Below are positions 1 through 7,935 of a stretch of DNA of 37,756 nt, one piece after another; the first letter of the stretch is position 1; the number at the start of each line of letters is the position of its first letter. The stretch spans positions 1 through 37,756 of the forward strand of contig JANBQS010000090.1 of the NCBI GenBank assembly GCA_027577415.1, in the 5' to 3' direction. The position numbers and the translations under genes are program-made. The stretch comes from Coemansia sp. RSA 922 (taxonomy: Eukaryota; Kickxellomycota; Kickxellomycetes; Kickxellales; Kickxellaceae). The notes below the pieces were generated by a model. The model searched no databases, had not been told where the DNA came from, and worked only from the letters and a program-made list of their open reading frames with translations.

Positions 1-237
1 GAAGTGGTCAGCATAGGATTTTCCTCTAACAATTCCACTGCACGTTTTGCTAATAACGTCAGCGATATTCTCTTCATTACAATCGTTGCAGTTGTCCTTC
101 ATCGTATAAACAGTGTTTAAAAAAGATAAATGTGAGCGATTATTGCCAGCGATAATTGGTTCGACTTTGTCATATAACCCAAAAATGTATCTATCAATGT
201 AGTGTGTTGCGCCAAAGTCATATAAATCAGAAATCGT
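1..237 (-). CDS. Partial open frame of unknown function running off the left edge
   Basis: The minus strand is open for 79 codons from just after a TAA (238-240) to the window edge. No ATG is available to start it. The sequence reads like protein (TISDLYDFGATHYIDRY near the start, then CNDC and a KTCSGIVRGKSYADHF stretch at the edge). I do not recognise a family. It sits directly downstream, in the same frame, of the decayed F-box/LRR-like C-terminus at 238-486. It could be an exon whose acceptor I cannot place, the far end of a gene beginning outside the window, or chance. The length and cysteine-rich composition favour real coding only weakly. Confidence 0.25.
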
Positions 238-486
238 TTAGCAATTCTTACAGTTGTAAGTTAACACATACTGCAAGCATGGGGCATAGTCGCTGAGCAT
301 ATCTGTGGCAATAATGTATTCGAACTCCTTCTTAAGCTACTTGTGCACATCACTAAGTAAGACAGAGTATGTAAAATTTGGACACACCAATGCCAACATA
401 AGAAGGCAACTGTCAGCTTCCGTGTTTCCTCCCAGACTACGTTTTACAAAGTTTCAGCATCAAAACAGCTCACTCATCGGCACACT
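238..486 (-). pseudogene. Decayed C-terminus of the F-box/LRR-like family
   Basis: Read on the minus strand, this stretch keeps the C-terminal signature of the family seen intact at 26640-28661: VPMSELF (family PMGKRFRCW), then CLLMLALVCPNFTYSV (family VLLLALACPNFDYAA), then SDYAPCLQYVL (family DAPRLRRLL), and it ends in CKNC like the intact gene. At least three stops interrupt it: two TGA codons where the family has R and W of FRCW, and a TAG after DVHK. No N-terminal part is present upstream. This is an old 5'-truncated copy. The closest relative by eye is the fragment at 33023-33469. Confidence 0.72.
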
Positions 487-581
487 AGTAAATATTATGT
501 ATGTGGAAAGGTCATACAAAGTGACAATGTGAGTATTTTTGCCAATTATTAGGAAGCAAGTACAAGTTCATAATCAAATAG

Positions 582-1073
582 CAGGAATGGGAACTGATAT
601 CACAAGAGGCTATCCAAGGCGAGCTGGATTCGGCAGCCAAAGGTCCAAACGCCACCACTCTCACCACAAGGGCTCATGCAGCAATTCCGCCTGCAGCAAG
701 AGAGTCGAATTTCACACTTGACCTCGGGCCTGCTTGCAAGTGCTGCAGTGTTTTTACTCGGTTAAACGCCACTAGCGATGAAGCCGAAAATAGAGAGCAA
801 AAAATATCACGTACTATTTCTCGTTTTGTCCCTGCCTCCAGGATTTCTGGTCGCGGGTCTCGCACTTTCTACAATCATTACCTACAGGTACAGTTTGGTC
901 TGTTATTCTGGGCGGCCTGCGCATGGTCGCCACGGGGTTTGGCTCCTGGAGTAGCAAATTGCCCAAACGCTGATCTCCTACATGGGATAGCAGTTTGGGA
1001 GATCGTCCGCGCTCTCGCAGAATTATCCATAGATGGCATTGAGCACTCTGGTGAGGCCATATATATCCGGTGA
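582..1073 (+). other. Long open frame without a start codon, unidentified
   Basis: One plus-strand frame stays open for 163 codons between an in-frame TAG and a TGA at 1071, but it contains no ATG. The translation includes FGLLFWAACAW and ALAELSIDGIEHSGEA and is not obviously low complexity. I recognise no family. It may be a decayed gene, an exon or chance. The rest of 487-1700 holds only short frames and no signal that I can support. Confidence 0.12.
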
Positions 1074-1700
1074 AAATCGACGCTCATGCTACGCCTCATT
1101 CAAGACTTTTATAGTTCATGGACTTTGCTAGAACTTTCGCGATATACCTTTGAGGAGATCGACCCACCTCAACGGAGAATAGCTCCAACCGTTTGTGTCA
1201 ATCAGTGCAAGTGCAGCTACTGTCCTGATTCATGGCTACAATATCAGTTGGTAACACGGGAGTGTAACTTACGGCGCACATCGCTGTAGATCGCTATTTT
1301 GTATTCAATAGCTGGAATTGAAGAAAATACTACCTGAAGCGTAGCCCGGCAGTTTTTTTTGCTGGGAAACGGGGATGCATACCTTTTTTGGTAATCGCCA
1401 CGCGCGGATGTAACAGATAATTTCTTTCCGCAAAAATATTTCCATTTAGATTGTCTTCAAAATTTTTCCCAGGCCGATCGACTACTATTTTCGAAGCCCA
1501 GATAGACGATTTACCCCGTGCTCTCCGTAATCCCTATGTCAAGAGAAAAACTGTAGATCGGTGCTCTGGCACATGCTTAATGCCAAAAAGGGTATCAGGC
1601 TATATTAAGCAGCAGCGGTCTACATTGATATGGTGCGGGTTTTTGCTGTGCTGTGTAGACAGGCTTTATGTGCGCCAAACTGTTGCTCGCCCAAGATTTC
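1074..1700. other. Intergenic, nothing recognised
   Basis: Only short overlapping open frames with no family signature are present. The right end is the upstream region of the alkaline phosphatase gene. Confidence 0.5.
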
Positions 1701-1709
1701 TATTTAAAA
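1701..1709 (+). promoter_or_regulatory. TATA-like box of the alkaline phosphatase gene
   Basis: TATTTAAAA lies 87 bp before the ATG at 1788. That is the same distance range as the other TATA boxes in this window. The 5' leader between them is rich in C, T and A. Confidence 0.5.
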
Positions 1710-1787
1710 CGAGCAAAGTCTGGGCGCCCAAATTCTGACAAGATTTCTTAACCAACCCCCCTATATTTTCTCCCTACTACTAAAAAA

Positions 1788-3404
1788 ATGAAGGTGTCTG
1801 TACTATCTGTTCTTGCACTGGTTATTGCCAGTGCTTGCGCCGCACCACAGCCCGAGGTCAAGGATACCGTCGCTTCGTCGTCTAAATGCAGCAGCAAGTC
1901 CCTAGCTCGGAAGAGAAACCTGATCATGATGGTCTCTGACGGATTCGGCACAGCATCCGAGACTATGGCCCGCAACTACGTCCAGCAGATGGAGGGCAAG
2001 CCGTACGAGTGGCTCAGCGCCCTCGACGAACTTCTTGTTGGCACCTCACGCACCAAGTCGTCGGACTCGCTGGTCACTGACTCGGCAGCCGGCGCAACGG
2101 TCTTTAGCTGCGCCAAAAAGAGCTACAACGGCGCCATTGGCGTAACTCCTAACGAAAAGCCCTGTGGTACTGTTCTGGAAGCCGCAAAGATCAAGGGCTA
2201 CACAACTGCATTGGTCTCGACGGCTCGTATCACCCACGCCACACCGGCTGCGTTTGCCTCGCATGTGGTTCATCGCGATATGGAGGGACTTATTGCTCAG
2301 CAGCTAGTTGGAAACAACACTATCAGTAACAAGGTCGATCTCTTGTTTGGCGGTGGTTCGTGCAATTTCTTGCCCAACACCACCAAGGGCAGCTGTCGCA
2401 CTGACGATCTTGACGTGTGGGCGTTGGCCAAGAATAACGGTTACTCCGCATTTGAGTCCCGCGCGGCATTCGACGCACTCAAGCCCAAGACCAAGCTTCC
2501 TACGATCGGTCTGTTCACTTCAAGCCACATGTCGTACGAAATCGACCGCAACCCAGCTCTAGAGCCCTCTTTGGCCGAGATGACGGTCAAGGCGCTAGAG
2601 ATTCTGAGCGAGAACACGAAGCATTCGGACCAAGGTTTCTTCATCATGATTGAGGGTGCTCGTATTGACATGGCGGGTCACGATAACGACCCCGCAGCGC
2701 ATCTGCGCGACATTGTCCAGTACTGGGAGACTGTGGCCGCTGTTCGTCGTTTTGTCAACAATAATCGCAATACGGCGATGATTGGCACCTCTGACCACGA
2801 GACTGGCGGCTTGGCGCTAGGTATGGAACACGACTACTTCTGGCACCCAAAATACTTGAAGCCTGTCAAAAAGTCTTCCGAGGTTATCTGCCGCGAGCTT
2901 GCCAAGGTTGCCGTCGATGAGCGCGAGAGCTTTGTCCGCAAGACCGTCATTCCTTCGTATTTGGGCGTCTCCAACGTCACTGACGCTGATGTTGCCAGCG
3001 TGGTACGTGCCACTGCTAGCGGTTCGACCAAGTGCAAGCTTGCTGTGGGTCTTATCGTGTCTCGTCTTGCGCGTATTAGCTGGTCTACTGACGGTCACAG
3101 CGGTGTCGATGTGGGTTTGTACGCCTACGGTCGCGGCACAGAGAAGCTGCGCGGAAACTACGAGAACACCCAGGTGGGCGAATTCCTCAGAGACTACCTG
3201 CAAGTCGACCTTGCGCCTGTTACCAAGGGCTTGTCTAATCAGCTCACTGAGCAGCCTGGCTTCGAGTGGGCCCGCGCCCCTCCTTCCATTGTCACTCGGC
3301 GCAGTGCAGACAAGCACAGCTCTGGGTCGGCTGCTGCTGCCGCTCACCATGCCAAGCTTGATAGCTATCACCCGCTCCACTACCAAGACAGCCACAGCCA
3401 CTAG
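1788..3404 (+). CDS. Secreted alkaline phosphatase
   Basis: A 538-residue intronless gene. Alkaline phosphatases hydrolyse phosphate monoesters using two zincs and one magnesium. Visible motifs: first metal Asp in MMVSDGFG (D51); nucleophile in VTDSAAGAT (S99); THATPA around H150 and T152; metal ligands in MIEGARIDMAGHDND (E289, D294, H298); TSDHETGG (D336, H337); and TDGHSG (H437). The core is therefore complete. The N-terminus MKVSVLSVLALVIASACAAP is a signal peptide ending near A18/A19, unlike the internal membrane anchor of yeast vacuolar Pho8, so secretion or wall association is likely. The tail (about residues 505-538) is Ser-, Ala- and His-rich with no anchor signal. The length is close to the fungal norm. 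It stands alone, followed by an AATAAA-like run at 3418-3440. The 194-codon antisense frame inside it is a shadow. Confidence 0.93.
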   Translation: MKVSVLSVLALVIASACAAPQPEVKDTVASSSKCSSKSLARKRNLIMMVSDGFGTASETMARNYVQQMEGKPYEWLSALDELLVGTSRTKSSDSLVTDSAAGATVFSCAKKSYNGAIGVTPNEKPCGTVLEAAKIKGYTTALVSTARITHATPAAFASHVVHRDMEGLIAQQLVGNNTISNKVDLLFGGGSCNFLPNTTKGSCRTDDLDVWALAKNNGYSAFESRAAFDALKPKTKLPTIGLFTSSHMSYEIDRNPALEPSLAEMTVKALEILSENTKHSDQGFFIMIEGARIDMAGHDNDPAAHLRDIVQYWETVAAVRRFVNNNRNTAMIGTSDHETGGLALGMEHDYFWHPKYLKPVKKSSEVICRELAKVAVDERESFVRKTVIPSYLGVSNVTDADVASVVRATASGSTKCKLAVGLIVSRLARISWSTDGHSGVDVGLYAYGRGTEKLRGNYENTQVGEFLRDYLQVDLAPVTKGLSNQLTEQPGFEWARAPPSIVTRRSADKHSSGSAAAAAHHAKLDSYHPLHYQDSHSH

Positions 3405-4277
3405 ACTATAGTGCGCTAATAAAAATTAAATAATAATAATATATCTTTGCCTCTTAATTCATCTACAGAGACTCCCAGTGTCCTTTTTGGGCGGCGTATT
3501 GTTCCAGGCGACTTGTGAAGCACAGATAATTTGTGACTCACGCCGCCCAAGTCAGTGTATTAGATTCGCTGGCATTTGATATCTTGACATCACAAGGGAT
3601 ATCAGTGCATAAACGCCCAAGGCGATGATCACAGTATTGGCCTTGGTATTTGTTGTAATTGGTTAGAGAATAAGAAAGAATATATAGATTATATGACTCT
3701 ATTTCTCGGTGATGAAACAACAGAAGCAGCACCAGCATGCTACCTCTTATATCCTCGCCACAACATATAAACAAGTATTACATTAAATATTATCCACAAA
3801 CACCCTCACACATCACAAGCCACTCAGTCGCGAGATTCAGTGTCATCGCTGTCCCTACAGGTACGGATTGTGTGTGTGATGTTAAATATTTTTATATTTA
3901 GAAAAGGCGAGAAAAACATTGTCAATATCTGTTACGCTGCTTGTCACTGTACTGGCCATAAAGGCAAAGTGTTTGCTTTCAGAGTTTGTTGAAGCATATT
4001 TTCCCCAAGAAAATTCTAAGCGAATAGAGAGCCAAGTGTAACTTTTTGGACCATTACTGTTATATGCTTATATATTCAATAAATATCAACTTAATAAAAG
4101 ACAAGTCCCTCCCTGATTCCCAGCCTAGAAGCTGGGTGGGTGAACATAAAGATACAAAACCAAAATACTATGGTCAACAGCCATAGCAGTAGGTATCACA
4201 TATGACGCCACATTCAAACGAGTGTTGACTGCTCCAAATTGTCCATATGTGACACTAGATGTAAAGATAAACCAAAT
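3405..4277. other. Intergenic region between two convergent secreted-enzyme genes
   Basis: It holds the 3' end of the phosphatase gene (AATAAA-like run at 3418-3440) and the 3' side of the minus-strand LPMO-like gene. Short hairpins occur on the LPMO side: CTATGG at 4168-4173 pairs with CCATAG at 4181-4186, and a TCACATATG / CATATGTGA pair flanks about 4197-4254. No gene is supported. Confidence 0.5.
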
Positions 4278-5000
4278 CTATTCCGCGTCCCCGGAGTATG
4301 GAGCTGGCCCTGGGAGTGCAAATTTGCCGTTCGGCGTACCCTTGGGGAACAGAGGAGTCTTGTAGAGCTTCTTGTAGACATCAAGAATGCTCACTGGGTT
4401 CTTAAGTGGGGCAGTTGAATTGCTAGTAACCTCAAGCACCATGCAGTTAGAGTGGAAGCGAGGACCCGCAGTAAAATCTTCATAGTTGCTTTTCTGTGCA
4501 TCAGTAATGTCAATGATCTCCGTCCTAAGGTAGTACTTTCCTTTACCGATATACGCGGGGATGTTAAGGACGTAATAGCCTTTATCTAATATCTTAGATG
4601 TGCACCATTCGGCAGAGTCATCACTTCCCTCAAACTTGAACTCTTGGAACTTGCTCCACACCGGTCCAGTGCCCTTGCTTGCATATGGCGCAAGCCAGAA
4701 TGTGCATGGTCCATTTGGGTGGGCGTCCGTATAGGGCGAGGTGTTCTTCGTATCCCACACTATACCAATGTTTGTTCCTGCTTCAACAACAAGTGGCTTG
4801 ACTTTGGCAGACATACTAGATGTACGGCAGATCAGGTCCGTAGATTGAACGTCTATAACAGGCATTCTCGGGTGCAGTTCGGCTGGTAGTAGAGCATCGG
4901 CGGTCGCGGATTTCCCCTCGAGACCGACGCCTGTAACATGGGTCAGCGATTTGACGGACAGCGCCATGCATGACACAATTGTGATCAACGCGAGTTTCAT
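4278..5000 (-). CDS. Secreted AA9-like lytic polysaccharide monooxygenase homologue with altered active site
   Basis: A 240-residue secreted protein. A signal peptide (MKLALITIVSCMALSVKSLT) would leave His21 as the mature N-terminus, the first arm of the LPMO histidine brace. The order of blocks matches AA9 (old GH61): HVTGVGLEGK at the N-terminus; STDLICR, with C58 of the conserved disulfide; DAHPNGPCTFWLAPY, with H94 as second copper His; a Trp/Phe-rich middle; GKYYLRTEIIDI (AA9 GQYLLRxEII); and RFHSNCMVLEVT, with C186. In typical AA9 the last block is QFYxxC. Here Gln is Arg181 and the axial Tyr is His183, and the usual second-shell His after REIIALH is not evident. It may be a divergent LPMO or a copper-binding non-enzyme. 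The start is the ATG at 5000, because the longer frame relies on a TTG. A TATA box lies at 5132-5138. Confidence 0.68.
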   Translation of the reverse strand: MKLALITIVSCMALSVKSLTHVTGVGLEGKSATADALLPAELHPRMPVIDVQSTDLICRTSSMSAKVKPLVVEAGTNIGIVWDTKNTSPYTDAHPNGPCTFWLAPYASKGTGPVWSKFQEFKFEGSDDSAEWCTSKILDKGYYVLNIPAYIGKGKYYLRTEIIDITDAQKSNYEDFTAGPRFHSNCMVLEVTSNSTAPLKNPVSILDVYKKLYKTPLFPKGTPNGKFALPGPAPYSGDAE

Positions 5001-5131
5001 GATAGTCAAGAAAAAATAAATAAATAAAATGTGTAAAAAAAGAGTGCAAATGTAGTGGGTAAAACAAAAAAGTATTGGAGATGATGGAGAACAAAAAAAA
5101 AAAAGTAAACTGAGTGAGAATATGCCTTACA

Positions 5132-5138
5132 ATTTATA
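5132..5138 (-). promoter_or_regulatory. TATA box of the LPMO-like gene
   Basis: On the minus strand the sequence CGTATAAATTGTAAGG lies about 138 bp before the ATG. TATAAATTG also occurs in the TATA boxes of the paired small genes near 35343 and 36972. Confidence 0.5.
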
Positions 5139-6293
5139 CGAACTTTTCTCACTGGAGAGCTCTCTGTTTGCTCAGCTAGCAATTGTCCAATCTTTTTTTC
5201 GTGTTGGGATTTCTTAAGAAGGCTTTCTTTTACTCAATGGCTAAGGATGCGCCATTTTAGTAAAAAGCATTATTGTGCGATTCTCTTTGGGATAATTTTT
5301 TTTTTTTTTTTCGCCGACAATGCTGCAAAGTAGCCAAAAAGACTTTGCTACTTTGAAAGAGCCCGTGTCAAAGACCAAAGTGGTTTAAAAAGAAAAAAAT
5401 TCTTTACCGCTTTCTTGGGGATTTTCTTTGAGAAACAATTTTTTTGAAAGACTTTTATCGACTTTATTAAAAAGAAAAAAAAACCCATGGTAGAAGGCCA
5501 GAAAAAAAAAAGTACTTTGACAGCTTTTGAAAAGCATGCAAAAGAAAACAACGACAAATGGTTTCAACACATGCAAAGAGTGTGACATGCGGTTTTCAAT
5601 GAAAAAAAATGTAAAAGACGTGCATGTGGCAACTAGTTTTGGTGCGAAAAAGAAAGTAGTATCTTAAAGACGATGCATGGTAGATACTCTGTTTGAGGAT
5701 GGCAACTTGCACGACATATTTCCTATACTCTGGATGTTAAAGTATTGGTATCACATGTAATGTTAGAATCAACCCCAGTTTTGATCTGCTCAGCAATGCT
5801 GACATATGATACACCCGCTTTTCTATTTTTACAAAGTCTTTATTGTCTCTTAATCCAGATATTTAATGCGTTATGTGCATTGTTTTCTACAACGATATGT
5901 GCCGGCAATTGTATGCTTGTGTTATTGCCCGTTAGATTACAAAACCAGAGCTTTCTTGAAAGTGCTTATTGAAAGTGCTACGATGCTTTATTTTACAACA
6001 TAAGCCATTGCGAATCAACTGAAAAAAGGAGTGCTAATAAAATTGCTTGTGAGTTTACAAGCGATTCTGGCATCTAATAAGTGGCGCTTCTACTATCAAT
6101 CAATTGCCACACTGAATTGGCAGAAGCGCTTGTCAGAAGCAGTCAGCGAGCTAAACCAATTGTAAATAAAGGTAAACCAGTGTCACCTATTATCACTTGA
6201 ACTCTGCAGAAATGACATGAATGGGTGGTGCTGGATAAAATGCGCATTAATTATGTTGACAATTGAAAGGAAGCCAAAACAAATGTATGCGGG
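5139..6293. other. AT-rich intergenic region with homopolymer tracts and a hairpin
   Basis: This is a divergent promoter region between the LPMO-like gene and the repeat-peptide gene. It contains long A and T tracts (for example about 5296-5311) and a perfect 9-bp inverted repeat, CAAAGTAGC at 5326-5334 with GCTACTTTG at 5347-5355. A second nested inverted repeat lies around 6084-6130. Open frames here are low-complexity shadows. Confidence 0.5.
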
Positions 6294-6299
6294 TATAAA
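6294..6299 (+). promoter_or_regulatory. TATA box of the repeat-peptide precursor gene
   Basis: GGGTATAAAAGAGG is a strong TATA box 89 bp before the ATG at 6383. Confidence 0.6.
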
Positions 6300-6382
6300 A
6301 GAGGACATTAGATCCGCTGCTCTTAGTACATACCACACACTCCAACTTCTTGCTCTCATTTTGCCATCTTTTAACATTAACT

Positions 6383-6625
6383 ATGAAATCGTCGTATACT
6401 TTTGTTGCCCTTGCTTGCGCAGCAGCAGCAGCCGCTGCTCCTGCTCCCCAAGTCGACCATGTCGGTAACTGGAAGGACACGCATGCTCGGCGTCAAGTTG
6501 ACCACGTTGGAGATTGGAAAGACACACACGGCCGTCGTCAAGTTGACCATGTCGGCGATTGGGAAGACAAGTTTGGTCGGCGTCAGGTAGACCATGTAGG
6601 CAACTGGAAAGAGACACACCCTTAA
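6383..6625 (+). CDS. Secreted precursor with four tandem peptides separated by Arg-Arg (Kex2-type repeat protein)
   Basis: An 80-residue protein. Residues 1-19 are a signal peptide (MKSSYTFVALACAAAAAAA), followed by PAP. The rest is four copies of a 13-residue peptide beginning QVDHVG: QVDHVGNWKDTHA-RR, QVDHVGDWKDTHG-RR, QVDHVGDWEDKFG-RR and QVDHVGNWKETHP-stop. Each of the first three is followed by a dibasic RR, the kind of site cut by Kex2-family proteases. The layout is that of yeast alpha-factor precursors and of fungal Kex2-processed repeat proteins. I know no match to this peptide. Each copy would start with Gln, which can form pyroglutamate. There is no dikaritin-type Tyr in the core and no tailoring enzyme next door. 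A strong TATA box supports expression. The ATG at 6383 is used because the longer frame begins at TTG. Confidence 0.85.
   Translation: MKSSYTFVALACAAAAAAAPAPQVDHVGNWKDTHARRQVDHVGDWKDTHGRRQVDHVGDWEDKFGRRQVDHVGNWKETHP
6449..6622 (+). repeat. Four in-frame 45-nt tandem repeats encoding the peptide units
   Basis: Units are 6449-6493, 6494-6538, 6539-6583 and 6584-6622 (the last lacks the RR codons). QVDHVG and the Trp are invariant in protein, yet their codons differ: Val1 is GTC, GTT, GTT and GTA, and Gly is GGT, GGA, GGC and GGC. This suggests old repeats held by purifying selection. Confidence 0.9.
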
Positions 6626-6784
6626 ATCAGTTTCTATCTTCAGTTATTTATTTATAGCCTTTATTCAAAATATATATCAAAAAAATCTATCAATGACACT
6701 ATATGCTAAACAATGCGCATACATTCAACTGTTCTCTATTTGACCATTGCCTGTATCTATTGCCTGCGTTTACGGTATCAACTA

Positions 6785-7180
6785 GAGGGGTGGCAATTGG
6801 AACACCCGAGTGGCATTAGGAAAGGATGAATCCCTGCAAAGCCTTGGACTACCGTCGTCAGTCTGGTGGCGAGCGCGCAGTGTCTACTATTCTCTACCTC
6901 CAAGCGTTGCAGTCGCAGGTCGTTGAGTCATTACGCGTAGTCGACGAGATTCAACCAGGGCATGGATGGGCGCAACAAGCGGCTAGTTCATGGCATTATC
7001 GTCGACTCTGACTGCCAGGCAAGGATCGTCCCTCCCAGTACTCTTTTTATGATTACTCCCAAGCTCTTGCCGGACCTGGACTACCATCCATTGATGACGG
7101 TTCTCTTCAAATGGCAAGAGGGCAGCCAGAGTCCTTTAATATCGGCAAGTATATTAGCAACGCGTGCAAGAGGCGCATAG
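6785..7180 (+). pseudogene. Frameshifted C-terminal fragment of Smc5
   Basis: Smc5 is the SMC ATPase of the Smc5/6 DNA-repair complex. This fragment keeps the C-terminal ATPase half across shifting frames: DESLQSL, then [20 protein letters not shown] (the SMC signature motif), RVVDEI (Walker B), [16 protein letters not shown] (the D-loop region of Smc5), MITPKLLPDLDYHPLMTVLF and QPESFNIGKYISNACKRR at the end. An extra G near 6848, an extra C near 6951 in the EINQGMD motif and a third shift near 7120 break it. The coiled-coil arms and the N-terminal half are absent upstream, so it is a truncated dead copy. It lies between the repeat-peptide gene and the convergent ChaC gene. Confidence 0.85.
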
Positions 7181-7188
7181 TAAGTTTA

Positions 7189-7800
7189 TTATTTCTTAAG
7201 AGACTCTTTTTCAATCTCTTGTACTCGCAGCTCCAACTCTAACAAGTATTCGTCTACCACTACTCCTTCATGGGAAAGTTGACGTAATGTATTACATAAC
7301 TTGTACAAGTACTCGCGGTTGCTTCCCGATGGTCCCTCTGCTCTAGCTATTACTTGAGCTGTATCCTCAATTGACGATTCCCCAGCAAACGACGGATTAC
7401 TACTAACACCCACGTATACCATTACATCGCTCAGCACGCCCTGTTTAGTGTAAACGCTGACAAATTCAATAGAGTATCCGTCCTTCTCTCTGTGGTCCAA
7501 CAGGGCTTTCACCTCGTGTTCTTTTCCCGATTCGACTTTGTAAGCTACGCCCCAGCACACTGACTCTATAGAGTCGGTGGCAGGTAATAGTGTGCATACT
7601 CGGCCTGGCTGGGAGGGCGTCCCACGGTGGTCGTGAGATTTTTGTAGAAAGGCTCGTTTGCGGCCATGGATATATCCAAATACTTGTGCTTCAATGGGAA
7701 AGTCTACTCGATACATTAGTGATCCGTAGCCGAACACCCACAGAGCGCGACCTTGTTCCCATGGCGTACCCAAGCCAACGTCTAGTATCGGAACCGTCAT
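7189..7800 (-). CDS. ChaC-type glutathione-specific gamma-glutamylcyclotransferase
   Basis: A 203-residue cytosolic enzyme. ChaC/Gcg1 proteins cleave glutathione to 5-oxoproline and Cys-Gly. The substrate-binding loop VFGYGSLMY lies at residues 22-30. GRVCTLLP and CWGVAYKV follow. The family LDxREKxGY block is LDHREKDGY, with the candidate catalytic Glu at 105. GPSGSNREYLYKL near residue 160 matches the C-terminal family block. The length is slightly short of yeast Gcg1 but the core is whole. It is intronless and uses the ATG at 7800. Its promoter must fit in the 135 bp to the upstream same-strand acyltransferase gene, which holds CT-rich tracts on the coding strand. Confidence 0.92.
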   Translation of the reverse strand: MTVPILDVGLGTPWEQGRALWVFGYGSLMYRVDFPIEAQVFGYIHGRKRAFLQKSHDHRGTPSQPGRVCTLLPATDSIESVCWGVAYKVESGKEHEVKALLDHREKDGYSIEFVSVYTKQGVLSDVMVYVGVSSNPSFAGESSIEDTAQVIARAEGPSGSNREYLYKLCNTLRQLSHEGVVVDEYLLELELRVQEIEKESLKK

Positions 7801-7935
7801 AGTAGCAAAAAAAAAGAAAGAAAGAAAAATTTAATAGTTGATAAAGAGAAAAAAAAGAAAGAGAAAAGAAAGAGATGAATGCTTTTTCCCGATCGGAGAA
7901 GGGGTGTAACACAAGCTAAAGATTACTAATGGATT

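Noticed and set aside
2817..3401. 194-codon frame antisense to the alkaline phosphatase
   Set aside because: It is a shadow of strongly biased codons in a gene with complete catalytic motifs. It has no family signature of its own.
5348..5588. Minus-strand Phe/Lys-rich frames
   Set aside because: They translate A and T homopolymer tracts.
6350..6625. Longer 91-residue start for the repeat-peptide gene
   Set aside because: It needs TTG initiation; the ATG at 6383 gives a textbook signal peptide.
6383..7188. Idea that the repeat peptides are a dikaritin/ustiloxin-type RiPP cluster
   Set aside because: The core peptides lack Tyr for ring closure and no DUF3328-type or other tailoring gene is nearby.
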